Notes: generated from the letters alone by a model not told the origin. Shown: positions 53,563 through 62,712, numbered from the stretch's first letter. The stretch: DNA of 64,000 nt from Acinetobacter oleivorans DR1 (GCF_000196795.1 NC_014259.1:1054001-1118000), one strand, 5' to 3'. Translations and numbers: made by a program.

Positions 53563-55292
53563 AAATCTTGGCTGCTAGAGTTGCTATTCTTTTTCATCAT
53601 GAACTGATCAAGCAGATTTTGTTGCTGCTCATTCAGAAGTTCGAAATGAAATTGAATAAAACTTTGAGTAATGAGTTGTGCTTTGAGTAGATACACTTTG
53701 ATTTCTTCTGTCCCCAATCGTAAATGAATTGTTTGTTGCTCTCTAAAAATTTGTGACCCCGGTAAAATCAACGTATTTTGTATTTCTTCTAGATTTTGTG
53801 TTTGTAGTAGTAGTGCAGGATGATAATTGCGTGTATGACGCTCAGCTTGAATATGCACTGCACAAGGGAACATCGCCTGTGACAAAATCTCTAAACCTAA
53901 CTCTAGGGATTTTTCTGTCGACTGTTTAATCCAGCGGATTACGCCACCGCGCCATTGTCCATGCAAAGTTTCTTTAACTAAAATATATTCACCGGTTCTT
54001 AGATTTTTCGGTGCTTCCCCAGACCATTTAATACGATATCCATTGACACTAATATCGAGAACAGTGGTTTGATAAATGGTTTTGCTTTCACGACTTAAGC
54101 GTTGATAGGATGTGGTTTGTTGTTCTTTTTTCTCTAAATTGGATAAAACTTTAGACTCACTTTGTAAGTTGTAATTATTGTTAAGTTGTAGCGTTTCTTC
54201 AAAGTTTTTTGCTTTCGCTAGATAGAAATGAGCCGTACTTAAACCGAAACAAATTTGTAGTTCTGCATTGTATTCATAACGTTCATGACGACGTTGAGCC
54301 GTTGTACCCAAAATTGTTTGAACATGAAACTTTAAAGCCGGGCTTAAATAAAACTTTTCATTTTTGGAAATATATTGCGCATTTTTATGCATGGTTGCAG
54401 TGACATGCTCAAGTAAAGCTTGTGTGCCTATAAAAATGCTTGGACTAAAATTAGAGCTGCGTTTGGTGTTATAGACTGGCGGATGGTCTTTACTAGGGTC
54501 AACTACATATTTGGTTAAGGCTGTATCTTTCGGCAAAATTTGAATCATTCTTGCCCAGTCAAAACTACATTGAAATAAGGCTTGAATTTCTGATTGGCGA
54601 ATCTGATTCGTATTTAAAATATCGAGCAAAATTAGCTGAGCATAAGCTTGGGTAATATTTGCTAGAGGGTGGTGGATACCCTGAATATGATTAATATTGA
54701 TGAGATGATATTTGTGTTGAACAGCGGTTTCGTAGAGCTGATGTGCAACCAGCCACTGTCCTTTAAGAGGCTCACTATAGAGCATATGCTGCTGATATAA
54801 GAGGCTCGTTAATTGTTGTAGTGCATGAAAAGTCGATAAGGTACGTGCCGTTTGCAAATTCTTTTTTTGCTTATAGGCAAATAGAGAAAACTTTTGATGC
54901 TGTAATTGCCCATGGCTATTTTGTGCAATATTTAAATAAATACTGGCGAAATAGCAACGCAGCAACATTGCTAACTCAATAATATGTTCGTTACGGTCTG
55001 TACTAATAACACCTTGGTTAAAAAAGTTTTTTTCTAGACTCGCAAGAACGTTATTAATGGTGGGATGAAGCGTTTGTATAAGATCAAAACGTAAGGTTTC
55101 ACTACATTTTAATTCATTGAGCTCTAAAATGGCGGTGAATAATGCTTTTGACGTATCGCCGAGTTGCATAATAGAAAGGGTAGTGACCCATTCATTAAGA
55201 TCTTTAATATTGGCTTCACAAAAGCTTAACCGCTCACGAGTGAGTTCGGTTTGATTGTGAAAAATGTCCGATAGTGCATTATTCATCATCAC
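53544..55292 (-). CDS. PilZ domain-containing protein with long helical N-terminal region
   Basis: This 582-residue protein has a helical N-terminal region of about 330 residues without a recognised domain, then a c-di-GMP-binding PilZ domain: RRHERYEYN near 333 and DISVNGYR near 411, followed by GGVIRWI and LELGLEIL strands. In ordinary PilZ domains these two motifs lie about 25-30 residues apart; here a segment of roughly 45 additional residues separates them. A further domain of about 110 residues follows. It is co-transcribed with the FimX-like gene, matching the FimX-PilZ partnership known for type IV pili in other gammaproteobacteria. Confidence 0.78.
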   Translation of the reverse strand: MMMNNALSDIFHNQTELTRERLSFCEANIKDLNEWVTTLSIMQLGDTSKALFTAILELNELKCSETLRFDLIQTLHPTINNVLASLEKNFFNQGVISTDRNEHIIELAMLLRCYFASIYLNIAQNSHGQLQHQKFSLFAYKQKKNLQTARTLSTFHALQQLTSLLYQQHMLYSEPLKGQWLVAHQLYETAVQHKYHLININHIQGIHHPLANITQAYAQLILLDILNTNQIRQSEIQALFQCSFDWARMIQILPKDTALTKYVVDPSKDHPPVYNTKRSSNFSPSIFIGTQALLEHVTATMHKNAQYISKNEKFYLSPALKFHVQTILGTTAQRRHERYEYNAELQICFGLSTAHFYLAKAKNFEETLQLNNNYNLQSESKVLSNLEKKEQQTTSYQRLSRESKTIYQTTVLDISVNGYRIKWSGEAPKNLRTGEYILVKETLHGQWRGGVIRWIKQSTEKSLELGLEILSQAMFPCAVHIQAERHTRNYHPALLLQTQNLEEIQNTLILPGSQIFREQQTIHLRLGTEEIKVYLLKAQLITQSFIQFHFELLNEQQQNLLDQFMMKKNSNSSSQDLWEALK

Positions 55293-55304
55293 TTATTATA
55301 TAAC

Positions 55305-56321
55305 TCAAAATGTTGTTGCCCCAAAAAGCGGTGTTTTATTCTTTTCGCCCGCAATTTCCCTGACGAGTTTAGGAACCAAATACCCCGGTAGGTTCGCTAA
55401 CACATCACGATATATATCATCTATCTCAGATGGTATTAAATCAAAATGTTGTGCACCTTTTACTTTATCTAAAACATGTAAGTAATAAGGCATAACGCGA
55501 GCTTCAAATAAACGATAACTTAAATCAATTAATGTCTGTGCAGAATCATTAACGCCTTTAAGCAATACTGCCTGATTAAGTACAGTAATGTGCTCGGCAG
55601 ATAACTGCAACAATTTTGAACAGGTAAAGTCATCGAGTTCAGAAGCGTGGTTTGAGTGTACCACCAGAACTATACGCAGCCTACTGTTTTTTAATAAAGA
55701 AATTAGCTCTTCGTCGATCCGGTTTGGAATCACAATTGGAACTCGTGAATGAATTCTCAGAATCTTAATTTGTTTGAGAGATGATAAACGTTCTAGCCAA
55801 AGTGCTAATTTACGGTTAGAAAGCGTAAGGGGGTCTCCACCACTTAAAATGATTTCATTAATGTGCGGATTCGCTTCAATGTAATTTTTAATATTTAGCC
55901 AATCATCATTTTTCGGTAAATTTTCTTGATAGGGGAAATGACGACGGAAACAATAACGGCAATGTACGGCACAAGCACCTGTCAAAGTCAGTAAAAAGCG
56001 TGATTTATATTTATGTAATACACCGGGTAATTGATTTGCTGCTTCTTCACCCAAAGGGTCTGTTACAAATTCAGGATGTTCTTCAAGTTCTAAATGATGA
56101 GGTAAAACCTGTAGCAAAAGCGGGTCAAAAGGGTTTTTAGCGTTCATTTTTCCGACGAACGCGCGAGGAACACGCAATTTAAACTGTTCAGAAGCCAGAA
56201 TCGCACCTGATAATAGCTGATCAGAGGATAACTCGAGTAGGCTTAGCAACTCCGACGGATCAGTAATAAGGTCACTCAGTTGTGATTGCCAGTTTTGCTC
56301 TTGGTATAAATAGTTTATCAT
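55305..56321 (-). CDS. epmB: EF-P beta-lysylation protein EpmB
   Basis: This 338-residue radical SAM enzyme of the lysine 2,3-aminomutase family has the iron-sulphur motif CAVHCRYCFRRHFPY near residue 115 and ILSGGDPLTLSNRKL. EpmB converts lysine to beta-lysine, which EpmA attaches to lysine 34 of EF-P. It is about 80 residues shorter than true lysine 2,3-aminomutases, as expected for EpmB. It is divergent from efp across 73 bp, the classic arrangement, which settles the name. The PilZ gene follows on the same strand after 12 bp. Confidence 0.94.
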   Translation of the reverse strand: MINYLYQEQNWQSQLSDLITDPSELLSLLELSSDQLLSGAILASEQFKLRVPRAFVGKMNAKNPFDPLLLQVLPHHLELEEHPEFVTDPLGEEAANQLPGVLHKYKSRFLLTLTGACAVHCRYCFRRHFPYQENLPKNDDWLNIKNYIEANPHINEIILSGGDPLTLSNRKLALWLERLSSLKQIKILRIHSRVPIVIPNRIDEELISLLKNSRLRIVLVVHSNHASELDDFTCSKLLQLSAEHITVLNQAVLLKGVNDSAQTLIDLSYRLFEARVMPYYLHVLDKVKGAQHFDLIPSEIDDIYRDVLANLPGYLVPKLVREIAGEKNKTPLFGATTF

Positions 56322-56394
56322 TTGACACGATTAAGATAATGCAACAACGCATTATATCGCATAGTTGACTTGTTAAGTTTGGAGTGTGCCTTTC

Positions 56395-56964
56395 ATGGCC
56401 TATTATTCTACAAATGATTTTAAAGCAGGCCTTAAGGTTATGCTTGATGGTAACCCATGTTCAATCATGGAAAACGAATATGTAAAACCAGGTAAAGGTC
56501 AAGCGTTCAACCGTGTAAAATTACGTAACCTTAAAACTGGTAAAGTATTAGAAAAAACTTTCAAATCAGGTGACTCTTTAGAAGCTGCTGATATTGTTGA
56601 AGTTGAAATGGAATACCTATACAACGATGGTGAAATGTGGAATTTCATGGATCCTGTATCTTTTGAGCAAATCGCTGCAGACAAAACTGCAATGGGCGAT
56701 GCTGCAAAATGGTTAAAAGACGATTCAAATGAAAAATGTACGATTATGTTGTTCAACGGCGTACCTTTAACTGTAAACCCACCGAACTTCGTTGTATTAA
56801 AAATTGTTGAAACTGATCCAGGCGTACGCGGTGATACTTCTGGCGGCGGCGGTAAACCAGCTAAGCTTGAAACAGGTGCGGTTGTTCGTGTTCCGTTATT
56901 TGTTCAGCAAGAAGAAAGCGTTCGTGTAGATACTCGTACTGGCGATTATTTAGAGCGTGCATAA
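56395..56964 (+). CDS. efp: Elongation factor P
   Basis: This 189-residue translation factor rescues ribosomes stalled at polyproline. It begins AYYSTNDFKAGLKVMLDG and carries the modified lysine at position 34 in YVKPGKGQAF, the target of EpmA/EpmB beta-lysylation. Three beta-barrel domains end with VRVDTRTGDYLERA. I use the ATG at 56395; a GTG three codons upstream is in frame but less likely. A terminator follows 25 bp after the stop. Confidence 0.96.
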   Translation: MAYYSTNDFKAGLKVMLDGNPCSIMENEYVKPGKGQAFNRVKLRNLKTGKVLEKTFKSGDSLEAADIVEVEMEYLYNDGEMWNFMDPVSFEQIAADKTAMGDAAKWLKDDSNEKCTIMLFNGVPLTVNPPNFVVLKIVETDPGVRGDTSGGGGKPAKLETGAVVRVPLFVQQEESVRVDTRTGDYLERA

Positions 56965-56988
56965 TAGTTAAAAAATACACTATTATCG

Positions 56989-57017
56989 AAGGGATGATGT
57001 AAATCATCCCTTTTTTT
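56989..57017 (+). terminator. Rho-independent terminator after efp
   Basis: AAGGGATGAT, loop gtaa, ATCATCCC then a seven-T run. Confidence 0.92.
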
Positions 57018-57128
57018 ATGCGAAAGTATAAGAGGAAAAAAATTAAAGGAGGAGTACAGTCACAAGGATTTGATAGAACAGTACATAACAATATAAAAAT
57101 GCTGTAGTTATTTATTGAGAGGTTAAGA

Positions 57129-59225
57129 ATGGACACAATGCAAGCGAAATCTACGCTTCCCTCCAAGCTGGTCTGGAGCCTAGTGGCAATAATAGGTGCA
57201 ATTTCTTTTGGGATGCTGGCACTCAGTCGTGGTGAACATGTTAATGCGGTTTGGCTTGTACTGGCTGCAGCATGTGTATATAGCATCGCATATCGATTTT
57301 ATAGTCTATTTATTGCAACTAAAGTATTTGAATTAAACCCAAGACGTTTAACCCCTGCCCACCGTTTAGCCGATGGTCTGGATTATGTTCCCACCAATAA
57401 ATATGTACTTTTTGGTCACCACTTCGCTGCGATTGCAGGAGCGGGGCCATTAGTCGGGCCAATTTTGGCTGCACAAATGGGTTTTTTACCAGGGACAATC
57501 TGGCTACTGGTCGGTGTGGTTGTCGCAGGTGCAGTCCAAGACTTTTTAGTTTTATTTATTTCAACGCGTCGAGACGGTCGTTCGCTTGGTGAAATGGCAA
57601 AACAGGAACTGGGTTCTTTTGCTGGTATCGTTGTAATGCTTGGTGCGCTTGGGGTAATGATTATTATCCTTGCAGTATTGGCTTTAGTTGTGGTTAAAGC
57701 ACTTGCCCATAGTCCATGGGGTGTTTTTACGATTGCAGCGACGATTCCAATTGCATTATTTATGGGCGTTTACATGCGTTTTATTCGCCCGGGACGTATT
57801 GCTGAAGTTTCGATTATTGGCTTCGTCTTAATGATGCTTGCAATTGTTTACGGTGGACATGTTGCAGCAGATCCTTACTGGGGTGAATTTTTCACCTTAA
57901 CAGGAACACAGCTGACATGGTGCTTAATCATTTATGGTTTTGTCGCATCAGTCTTACCAGTCTGGTTATTGTTAGCACCGCGTGATTATCTATCAACATT
58001 CCTTAAAATTGGTGTCATTCTCGGTTTAGCAGTCGGTATTATCATTGCATTACCTGAACTGAAAATGCCAGCAGTGACTCATTTTATTGACGGTACTGGC
58101 CCTGTTTTCTCGGGTAGCTTATTCCCATTCCTATTTATTACCATTGCCTGTGGTGCGATTTCTGGTTTCCATGCGCTTGTATCAAGTGGTACAACACCAA
58201 AACTTGTCGATAACGAAGCAGATATTCGTGTGATTGGTTATGGCGGTATGCTCATGGAATCATTCGTCGGTATTATGGCGATGATCTGTGCAACTGTCTT
58301 AGACCCAGGCGTGTACTTTGCAATTAATGCGCCTGCGGCTGTACTGGGTACAACTGTAGAAACTGCGGCAGAAGCTGTGCGTAATTTAGGCTTTGTCGTT
58401 ACGCCTGAAATGTTAACTGTGTTGGCACAGGAAGTCGGAGAATCTTCGATTTTATCGCGTACGGGTGGTGCGCCTACCTTTGCGATTGGTATGGCACATA
58501 TCATTTCGGAAATTTTCAATAGCCGTTCAATGATGGCGTTCTGGTACCACTTTGCGATTTTATTTGAAGCGTTATTCATTTTAACTGCTGTAGATGCAGG
58601 TACACGTGCTTGCCGTTTTATGGTGCAAGACACGGTTGGTATTGTTATTCCAGCGGTTAAAGCATCAGGTTCATTCTTTGGTAACTTGGTCGGTACGGCT
58701 GTTGCAGTCGGTGGATGGGGCTTCTTCGTCTATCAAGGTGTGATTGATCCACTCGGTGGTGTTAACTCCTTATGGCCTTTATTTGGTGTTGGTAACCAAA
58801 TGTTGGCTTCGATGGCCCTCATTTTGGGTACAGTCATTCTGTTTAAAATGAAAAAAGAAAAATATGTTTGGGTAACGATCATCCCAACAATTTTCTTATT
58901 CATCACCTGTATGACTGCGGGCTGGCAAAAGATTTTCCACGAAAATCCTAAGATTGGTTTCTTGGCGCAAGCGCATAAGTTCTCTGATGCGATTGCTCGT
59001 GGTGAAATATTAAAACCAGCTAAAAGTATTGCTGAGATGCAAAATATTGTGATGTCGAATCAGATTAATGCTGCGCTTTGTGGCTTCTTTATGATTGTTT
59101 CGATTGTCATGATTATTGCTTCGATTGGTATTGTGCGCCGTGCTTTAGCAAGCCCTAAACCAACAGTAAATGAAGCGCCTGCTGTATATGCTGATCCAGA
59201 AGTGGTCACCCCACGAGGAGAGTAA
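57129..59225 (+). CDS. cstA: Carbon starvation protein A (pyruvate/peptide transporter) CstA
   Basis: This 698-residue membrane protein has about 16-18 hydrophobic segments. It shows FGHHFAAIAGAGPLVGPILAA near residue 96, FLVLFISTRRDGRSLGEMA, ISGFHALVSSGTTPK and AFWYHFAILFEALFILTAVDAGTR, all typical of CstA/BtsT. These transporters take up pyruvate and possibly peptides during carbon limitation. The 101-codon ybdD-type gene overlaps its stop, as in E. coli. The ribosome site gagaggttaag lies just before the ATG. Confidence 0.94.
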   Translation: MDTMQAKSTLPSKLVWSLVAIIGAISFGMLALSRGEHVNAVWLVLAAACVYSIAYRFYSLFIATKVFELNPRRLTPAHRLADGLDYVPTNKYVLFGHHFAAIAGAGPLVGPILAAQMGFLPGTIWLLVGVVVAGAVQDFLVLFISTRRDGRSLGEMAKQELGSFAGIVVMLGALGVMIIILAVLALVVVKALAHSPWGVFTIAATIPIALFMGVYMRFIRPGRIAEVSIIGFVLMMLAIVYGGHVAADPYWGEFFTLTGTQLTWCLIIYGFVASVLPVWLLLAPRDYLSTFLKIGVILGLAVGIIIALPELKMPAVTHFIDGTGPVFSGSLFPFLFITIACGAISGFHALVSSGTTPKLVDNEADIRVIGYGGMLMESFVGIMAMICATVLDPGVYFAINAPAAVLGTTVETAAEAVRNLGFVVTPEMLTVLAQEVGESSILSRTGGAPTFAIGMAHIISEIFNSRSMMAFWYHFAILFEALFILTAVDAGTRACRFMVQDTVGIVIPAVKASGSFFGNLVGTAVAVGGWGFFVYQGVIDPLGGVNSLWPLFGVGNQMLASMALILGTVILFKMKKEKYVWVTIIPTIFLFITCMTAGWQKIFHENPKIGFLAQAHKFSDAIARGEILKPAKSIAEMQNIVMSNQINAALCGFFMIVSIVMIIASIGIVRRALASPKPTVNEAPAVYADPEVVTPRGE

Positions 59226-59530
59226 TGATGAATTTTAAATTTGCAAAAAATGGAACTGTCATTATTGCGAAAATCATCAAAATGACAGTGCTCTCACAAA
59301 AAGAGCTGTTGCTTTCTCCAAAGAACTGGTCGCGTATTGCAACCTTGTGGCAACGTTTGCAACAAAGCTTTCGACTGATGGTTGGGGTTCCAGACTATCA
59401 GACTTATGTGGAGCACATGAAAGCTCATCATCCTGATTTAACACCAATGGATGCAAAGACTTTCTACCGTCATTGTGTCGATGCGCGTTATCCATCGGCT
59501 GGCGGTACTTTAAAGAAATGCCCTTGTTAA
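59225..59530 (+). CDS. ybdD: YbdD/YjiX family (DUF466) small protein
   Basis: This 101-residue protein is the constant small partner of CstA/BtsT transporters. The conserved part starts near residue 40 (WQRLQQSFRLMVGVPDYQTYVEHMKAHHPD), and ends with RHCVDARYPSAGGTLKKCPC, given here in pieces. Its role is unknown, but it is needed for transport activity by the E. coli homologue pair. The N-terminal 30 residues exceed the E. coli length of 65, so translation could begin at a later methionine such as residue 20. The first ATG overlaps the cstA stop (TAATG). Confidence 0.87.
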   Translation: MMNFKFAKNGTVIIAKIIKMTVLSQKELLLSPKNWSRIATLWQRLQQSFRLMVGVPDYQTYVEHMKAHHPDLTPMDAKTFYRHCVDARYPSAGGTLKKCPC

Positions 59531-59554
59531 GTTGAGATTGATATTCAGCTAAAC

Positions 59555-59587
59555 AAAACGGTATGTGGTTAAACCATGTACCGTTTT
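59555..59587 (+). terminator. Probable terminator after ybdD
   Basis: AAAACGGTATGTGGTT and AACCATGTACCGTTTTT form a long, slightly imperfect stem followed by T residues. Confidence 0.75.
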
Positions 59588-59698
59588 TCTTTTTTGGAAA
59601 ATGAAAAAGAGTTTGCTTAAAGTCTGCTCATTTGTATTTTTTTCAATTGAAAATCACTTGTTTTGCTTTTGAAAAATGAATATTATGCTTTCCATCCT

Positions 59699-59775
59699 AG
59701 GTGTATAGCTCAGTTGGTTAGAGCGCTACGTTGACATCGTAGAGGTCTCCAGTTCGAGTCTGGATATACCTACCA
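59699..59775 (+). tRNA. tRNA-Val(GAC)
   Basis: A complete 77-base cloverleaf. The acceptor stem is AGGTGTA/TATACCT with one G-T pair. The anticodon stem is CTACG/CGTAG with loop TTGACAT, giving anticodon GAC (59733-59735). The T loop is TTCGAGT, and CCA is encoded. It sits at the boundary between conserved chromosome and an AT-rich accessory region, so it is a likely integration site. Confidence 0.95.
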
Positions 59776-59817
59776 AGACATTAAAGTCATATAAACTCGA
59801 ATAGCTTTACATGACTT

Positions 59818-59853
59818 AAAAAGCCCTAAACTGTAATGGTTTGGGGCTTTTTT
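59818..59853 (+). terminator. Rho-independent terminator after tRNA-Val
   Basis: AAAAAGCCC-t-AAAC, loop, GTTT-g-GGGCTTTTTT, 43 bp after the tRNA. Confidence 0.85.
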
Positions 59854-59965
59854 ATTGCTTTTATAATTTAATTTCAGTTTTATAATAAAGCTTCTATTTA
59901 ACGTGCAATTTTTTTCAATGTTCTGATAGCCTAAATTAAGTTATCTTCGATCAGGTAAAATAAAA

Positions 59966-60556
59966 ATGACAATGTGTGTATTAATAAGAAATGCTGGATC
60001 ATTAGCTATAGCTGCAGATAATAGAGCTGTCTATATGCAAAATGGTAAAGTATCCCATGTGGTTTCTAATAATATAAAAAAAATTATTGAATGGAATGGT
60101 GGATATATTTCTGGTAGTGGTAGTGCCGATATACTAGAAAATGTGAAAGCTTTTGCTGCTAAAAATCCCATTACTAGTATATATCAAATCATTGAATATC
60201 TTGAGCACTATAAAGCTCGGAATATTATAGATAATTATTGGTTGGACACTACTCACCTCACTGCAATTTATTTGACCGATGCTGGCGATAGAGCGGTCTA
60301 TATTAATGCAAATACTGAAGAGCCTAGAGCCCTAGATGATTCAAGTGTTTTGATTTTTGTTAAAGATATTGATACAGAAAATTTCAAAGAGCTTATAAAA
60401 GCTGAATTCCATGAGAATGGTTTCAATATTGAAAATGTTATTGAGATATTAAGAAGTCTTTTTAAATTTGTATCAGAAAGAAATGAGACAGTATCTAGTA
60501 CATTTGACTTTGCATTTCAAAATTATGAAATGCGTGGCATGATTGAATTAAAATAA
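59966..60556 (+). CDS. Proteasome-beta/HslV-like (Ntn-hydrolase fold) protein
   Basis: This 196-residue protein resembles the start of HslV and proteasome beta subunits: TMCVLIRNAGSLAIAADNRA, then VVSNNIKKIIEWNGGYISGSGSADILENV (given in pieces), matching their strand-loop pattern SLAIAADNR and GSGSAD. Candidate N-terminal nucleophiles after processing would be Thr2 or Cys4. The C-terminal half is not recognised. No HslU-type ATPase is encoded next to it. It lies 108 bp upstream of the Septu-like ATPase on the same strand. Whether it is a peptidase, an amidase-like enzyme or a structural relic is open. Confidence 0.6.
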   Translation: MTMCVLIRNAGSLAIAADNRAVYMQNGKVSHVVSNNIKKIIEWNGGYISGSGSADILENVKAFAAKNPITSIYQIIEYLEHYKARNIIDNYWLDTTHLTAIYLTDAGDRAVYINANTEEPRALDDSSVLIFVKDIDTENFKELIKAEFHENGFNIENVIEILRSLFKFVSERNETVSSTFDFAFQNYEMRGMIELK

Positions 60557-60626
60557 AAAACAATTTTTTAAAATAGTTATAAGTTTATGAATGAAGTAGC
60601 TTTTAGGTAAGGTATTCTATCAACTA

Positions 60627-60642
60627 TATCTTATTTAAGATA
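60627..60642. repeat. Short palindrome upstream of the PtuA-like gene
   Basis: TATCTTA-TT-TAAGATA is a perfect 7-bp inverted repeat with a 2-base centre, 21 bp before the start codon. Its position suits an operator overlapping a promoter. Confidence 0.45.
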
Positions 60643-60663
60643 GAAAATTAAGGTAGTTATAAG

Positions 60664-61834
60664 ATGAAAATCCATTCTATTGAGTTAAAAGATGTAGGCG
60701 GAATCCCTTATTTAAAACTCGAAAATTTAAATTCAAAAATGAATATAATTTGTGGAGAGAATGGGGTTGGTAAAACTAATATTTTAGATGCTATTGCTGC
60801 TTCTTTCAGCCAGTTTGATAAAAATCATGTTAGAAAAAGGGCAGGAAGTGATAAAGCAATAATTACAATAAAACATGATAAAAAAGGTTCTTCAGATATT
60901 CATGTGGATATTACAGACTTTGAACCGAATGAGTCTGACTATTTTCTTCTTAACAATAAAAACTATGAAGAAAACAAACATTTGATGTTGTATATAAAAA
61001 CTAATAGGGGAATTGATTACAAAAAAGTCAAAGCTATTATTGCTGACCCAGACTCAACGCATAGGATGAGAAATAATTCTTCTGGTGTAAAAAATGAGGA
61101 TATCAAAGATTGGTTGTTAAATAGAGTGTTACATAGTAAGCATTACGATCATTTAACAGAAACACAATTAAAAAATCTTGAATCAGCTAAAGCATGTTTT
61201 AACCTTTTGAATCCAGAGTTTAAATTTAAACGTCTTAATACCAGTAATGAAATATTTGTTGATACTCCTACTGGAGAGATTTTTTTTAGAATTCCTTTCG
61301 TCTGGCTTTAAGTCAACACTATTCATACTTTTGGGATTAATAAAAGAAATAGACTTTCGTTTTGATAAAAATAGAATAGCGGCCAAGGACTTTGAGGGGA
61401 TTATACTAATTGATGAAATCGAATTACATTTACACCCTGAATGGCAAGGTCGAATTATCAATATTCTTAAAGAACTTTTCCCTTATGCACAGTTCTTCAT
61501 CGCTACACACAGCCCTCATGTTATTCAGTCAGCCTTTGCTGGAGAAGTGATCGCATTAGAAAGACTAAATAACGAAATAGTTCTTCGGGATATACCAAAT
61601 CCAGAATACGGTTACCAAGGATGGACAATAGAAGAAATCCTTGAAGATGTTATGGGGATGGCAGATTTAAGAACCAAGCTTTATAAATCGGTAAAAGGGA
61701 GATTTGATGAGGCGCTTCAAGAAAGAAATAGAGATAAAGCATATGAAGCATATTGTCAGTTAGATAAAATGCTTCATCCTAATTATCCTTTACGTCCGGT
61801 ATTCAAGCTACAGTTAGATAGTCTTGGAGAATAA
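60664..61834 (+). pseudogene. PtuA-like AAA ATPase of a Septu-type defence system, split by a frameshift
   Basis: Two overlapping frames together encode one ATPase of about 390 residues. The first (60664-61311) has Walker A in ICGENGVGKTNILDAIAASF. The second (usable from about 61280 to 61834) has the ABC-type signature LSSGFKS, Walker B ILIDEIELHLHPEWQ, and the switch histidine FIATHSPHVIQS. The frame changes within TTTTTTTT at 61280-61287. Removing one T gives the smooth join PTGEIFLEFLSSGFKS. The next gene is a TIGR02646-type HNH protein, which identifies a PtuA/PtuB pair. As read, the ATPase would be truncated before its signature motif; slippage, phase variation or a read error are alternatives. 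Confidence 0.8.
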
Positions 61835-61837
61835 TCT

Positions 61838-62560
61838 GTGATTAAACTGGAAAGGAGCAAAAAGCCTGCATATTTGACAGCTGAAAAAGTTGAAGAGCTT
61901 ACTAATAAATTTAAGGCAACTAAGGCTAGTGTTTGGAAGCATGCAGAAATAGGAGAAGCATTACTGGATAGTAGTTCATTTAAATGTGCTTATTGTGAAT
62001 GCCCCTTGCAAATAGAAGACTCATATATGCAAATAGAGCATTTTAAAGACAAGGACACTTATCCGGACTACGTAGTTGATTGGGAAAATCTTTTGCCATC
62101 TTGTCAGAGATGTAATAGAAAGAAATGGACGTTAGATGTAGTTATCGAACCTATTGTTAATCCATATGTTGATTACCCTAAAAATCATTTCTTTTTAGAA
62201 GAATTTAGACTTTATGCAAAAGACTTGAAAGGGGAAATAACGATTTCTAAGCTTGACCTTAATGATGATAAAAGGCTTGTTCTTCCACGGTTTCTTGCTA
62301 GTAATGAAATCGCTAGCCAGTTAGACAGTATTTTTAGAAATATTATAAATTTGGATGAAGCAAGGAAAAGTTTGTCTAAACTTTTGAACAGTTGTCAGGC
62401 TGATAGTCCTTACGCAGCATTTTTATCTACTTGTTTACATGGAAAGAAAGAGTATCAAATTTTGAAGGAACTATTAAAAAGTGAGGAAATTAACCTTTGG
62501 GATGATGAAATGGAGGAGTTAGATTTTAGGTCAAAGCAATTGACATTAGACCGCAGGTAA
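61838..62560 (+). CDS. PtuB-like HNH endonuclease (TIGR02646 family)
   Basis: This 240-residue nuclease has an HNH zinc-finger core: CAYCECPLQ (about 47-55), the histidine in MQIEHFKDK, the asparagine in WENLLPSCQRCNRKK. This is the TIGR02646 family found with PtuA-type ATPases in Septu and in some retron systems; there is no reverse transcriptase here, so Septu is more likely. The GTG start, 3 bp after the ATPase stop, has GGAGA 8 bases upstream. The nuclease is thought to cut nucleic acid once the ATPase senses infection. The gene is intact even though its partner is frameshifted. Confidence 0.83.
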   Translation: MIKLERSKKPAYLTAEKVEELTNKFKATKASVWKHAEIGEALLDSSSFKCAYCECPLQIEDSYMQIEHFKDKDTYPDYVVDWENLLPSCQRCNRKKWTLDVVIEPIVNPYVDYPKNHFFLEEFRLYAKDLKGEITISKLDLNDDKRLVLPRFLASNEIASQLDSIFRNIINLDEARKSLSKLLNSCQADSPYAAFLSTCLHGKKEYQILKELLKSEEINLWDDEMEELDFRSKQLTLDRR

Positions 62561-62712
62561 AACCCTGAAGTATTAAGACCGGATATTGCTGGACACATAG
62601 AGAGAGAAGCATCTTATAGATTAGCTGTTGACACTACTAACACGATATAAAGATTTATATACCTTTTCTTAATTACAATGGGGGTCGTAATAAAATCTTT
62701 AGGATAAGTATT

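Noticed and set aside
61247..61280. Independent start for the second half of the PtuA-like ATPase at ATG 61247
   Set aside because: The first codons lie in the region where the other frame carries the conserved protein, and the resulting peptide (KYLLILLLERFF) does not fit the family. The join at the T tract is the better explanation.
60664..62560. Retron carrying PtuA/PtuB effectors
   Set aside because: No reverse transcriptase and no msr/msd-like structured region are present in the window.
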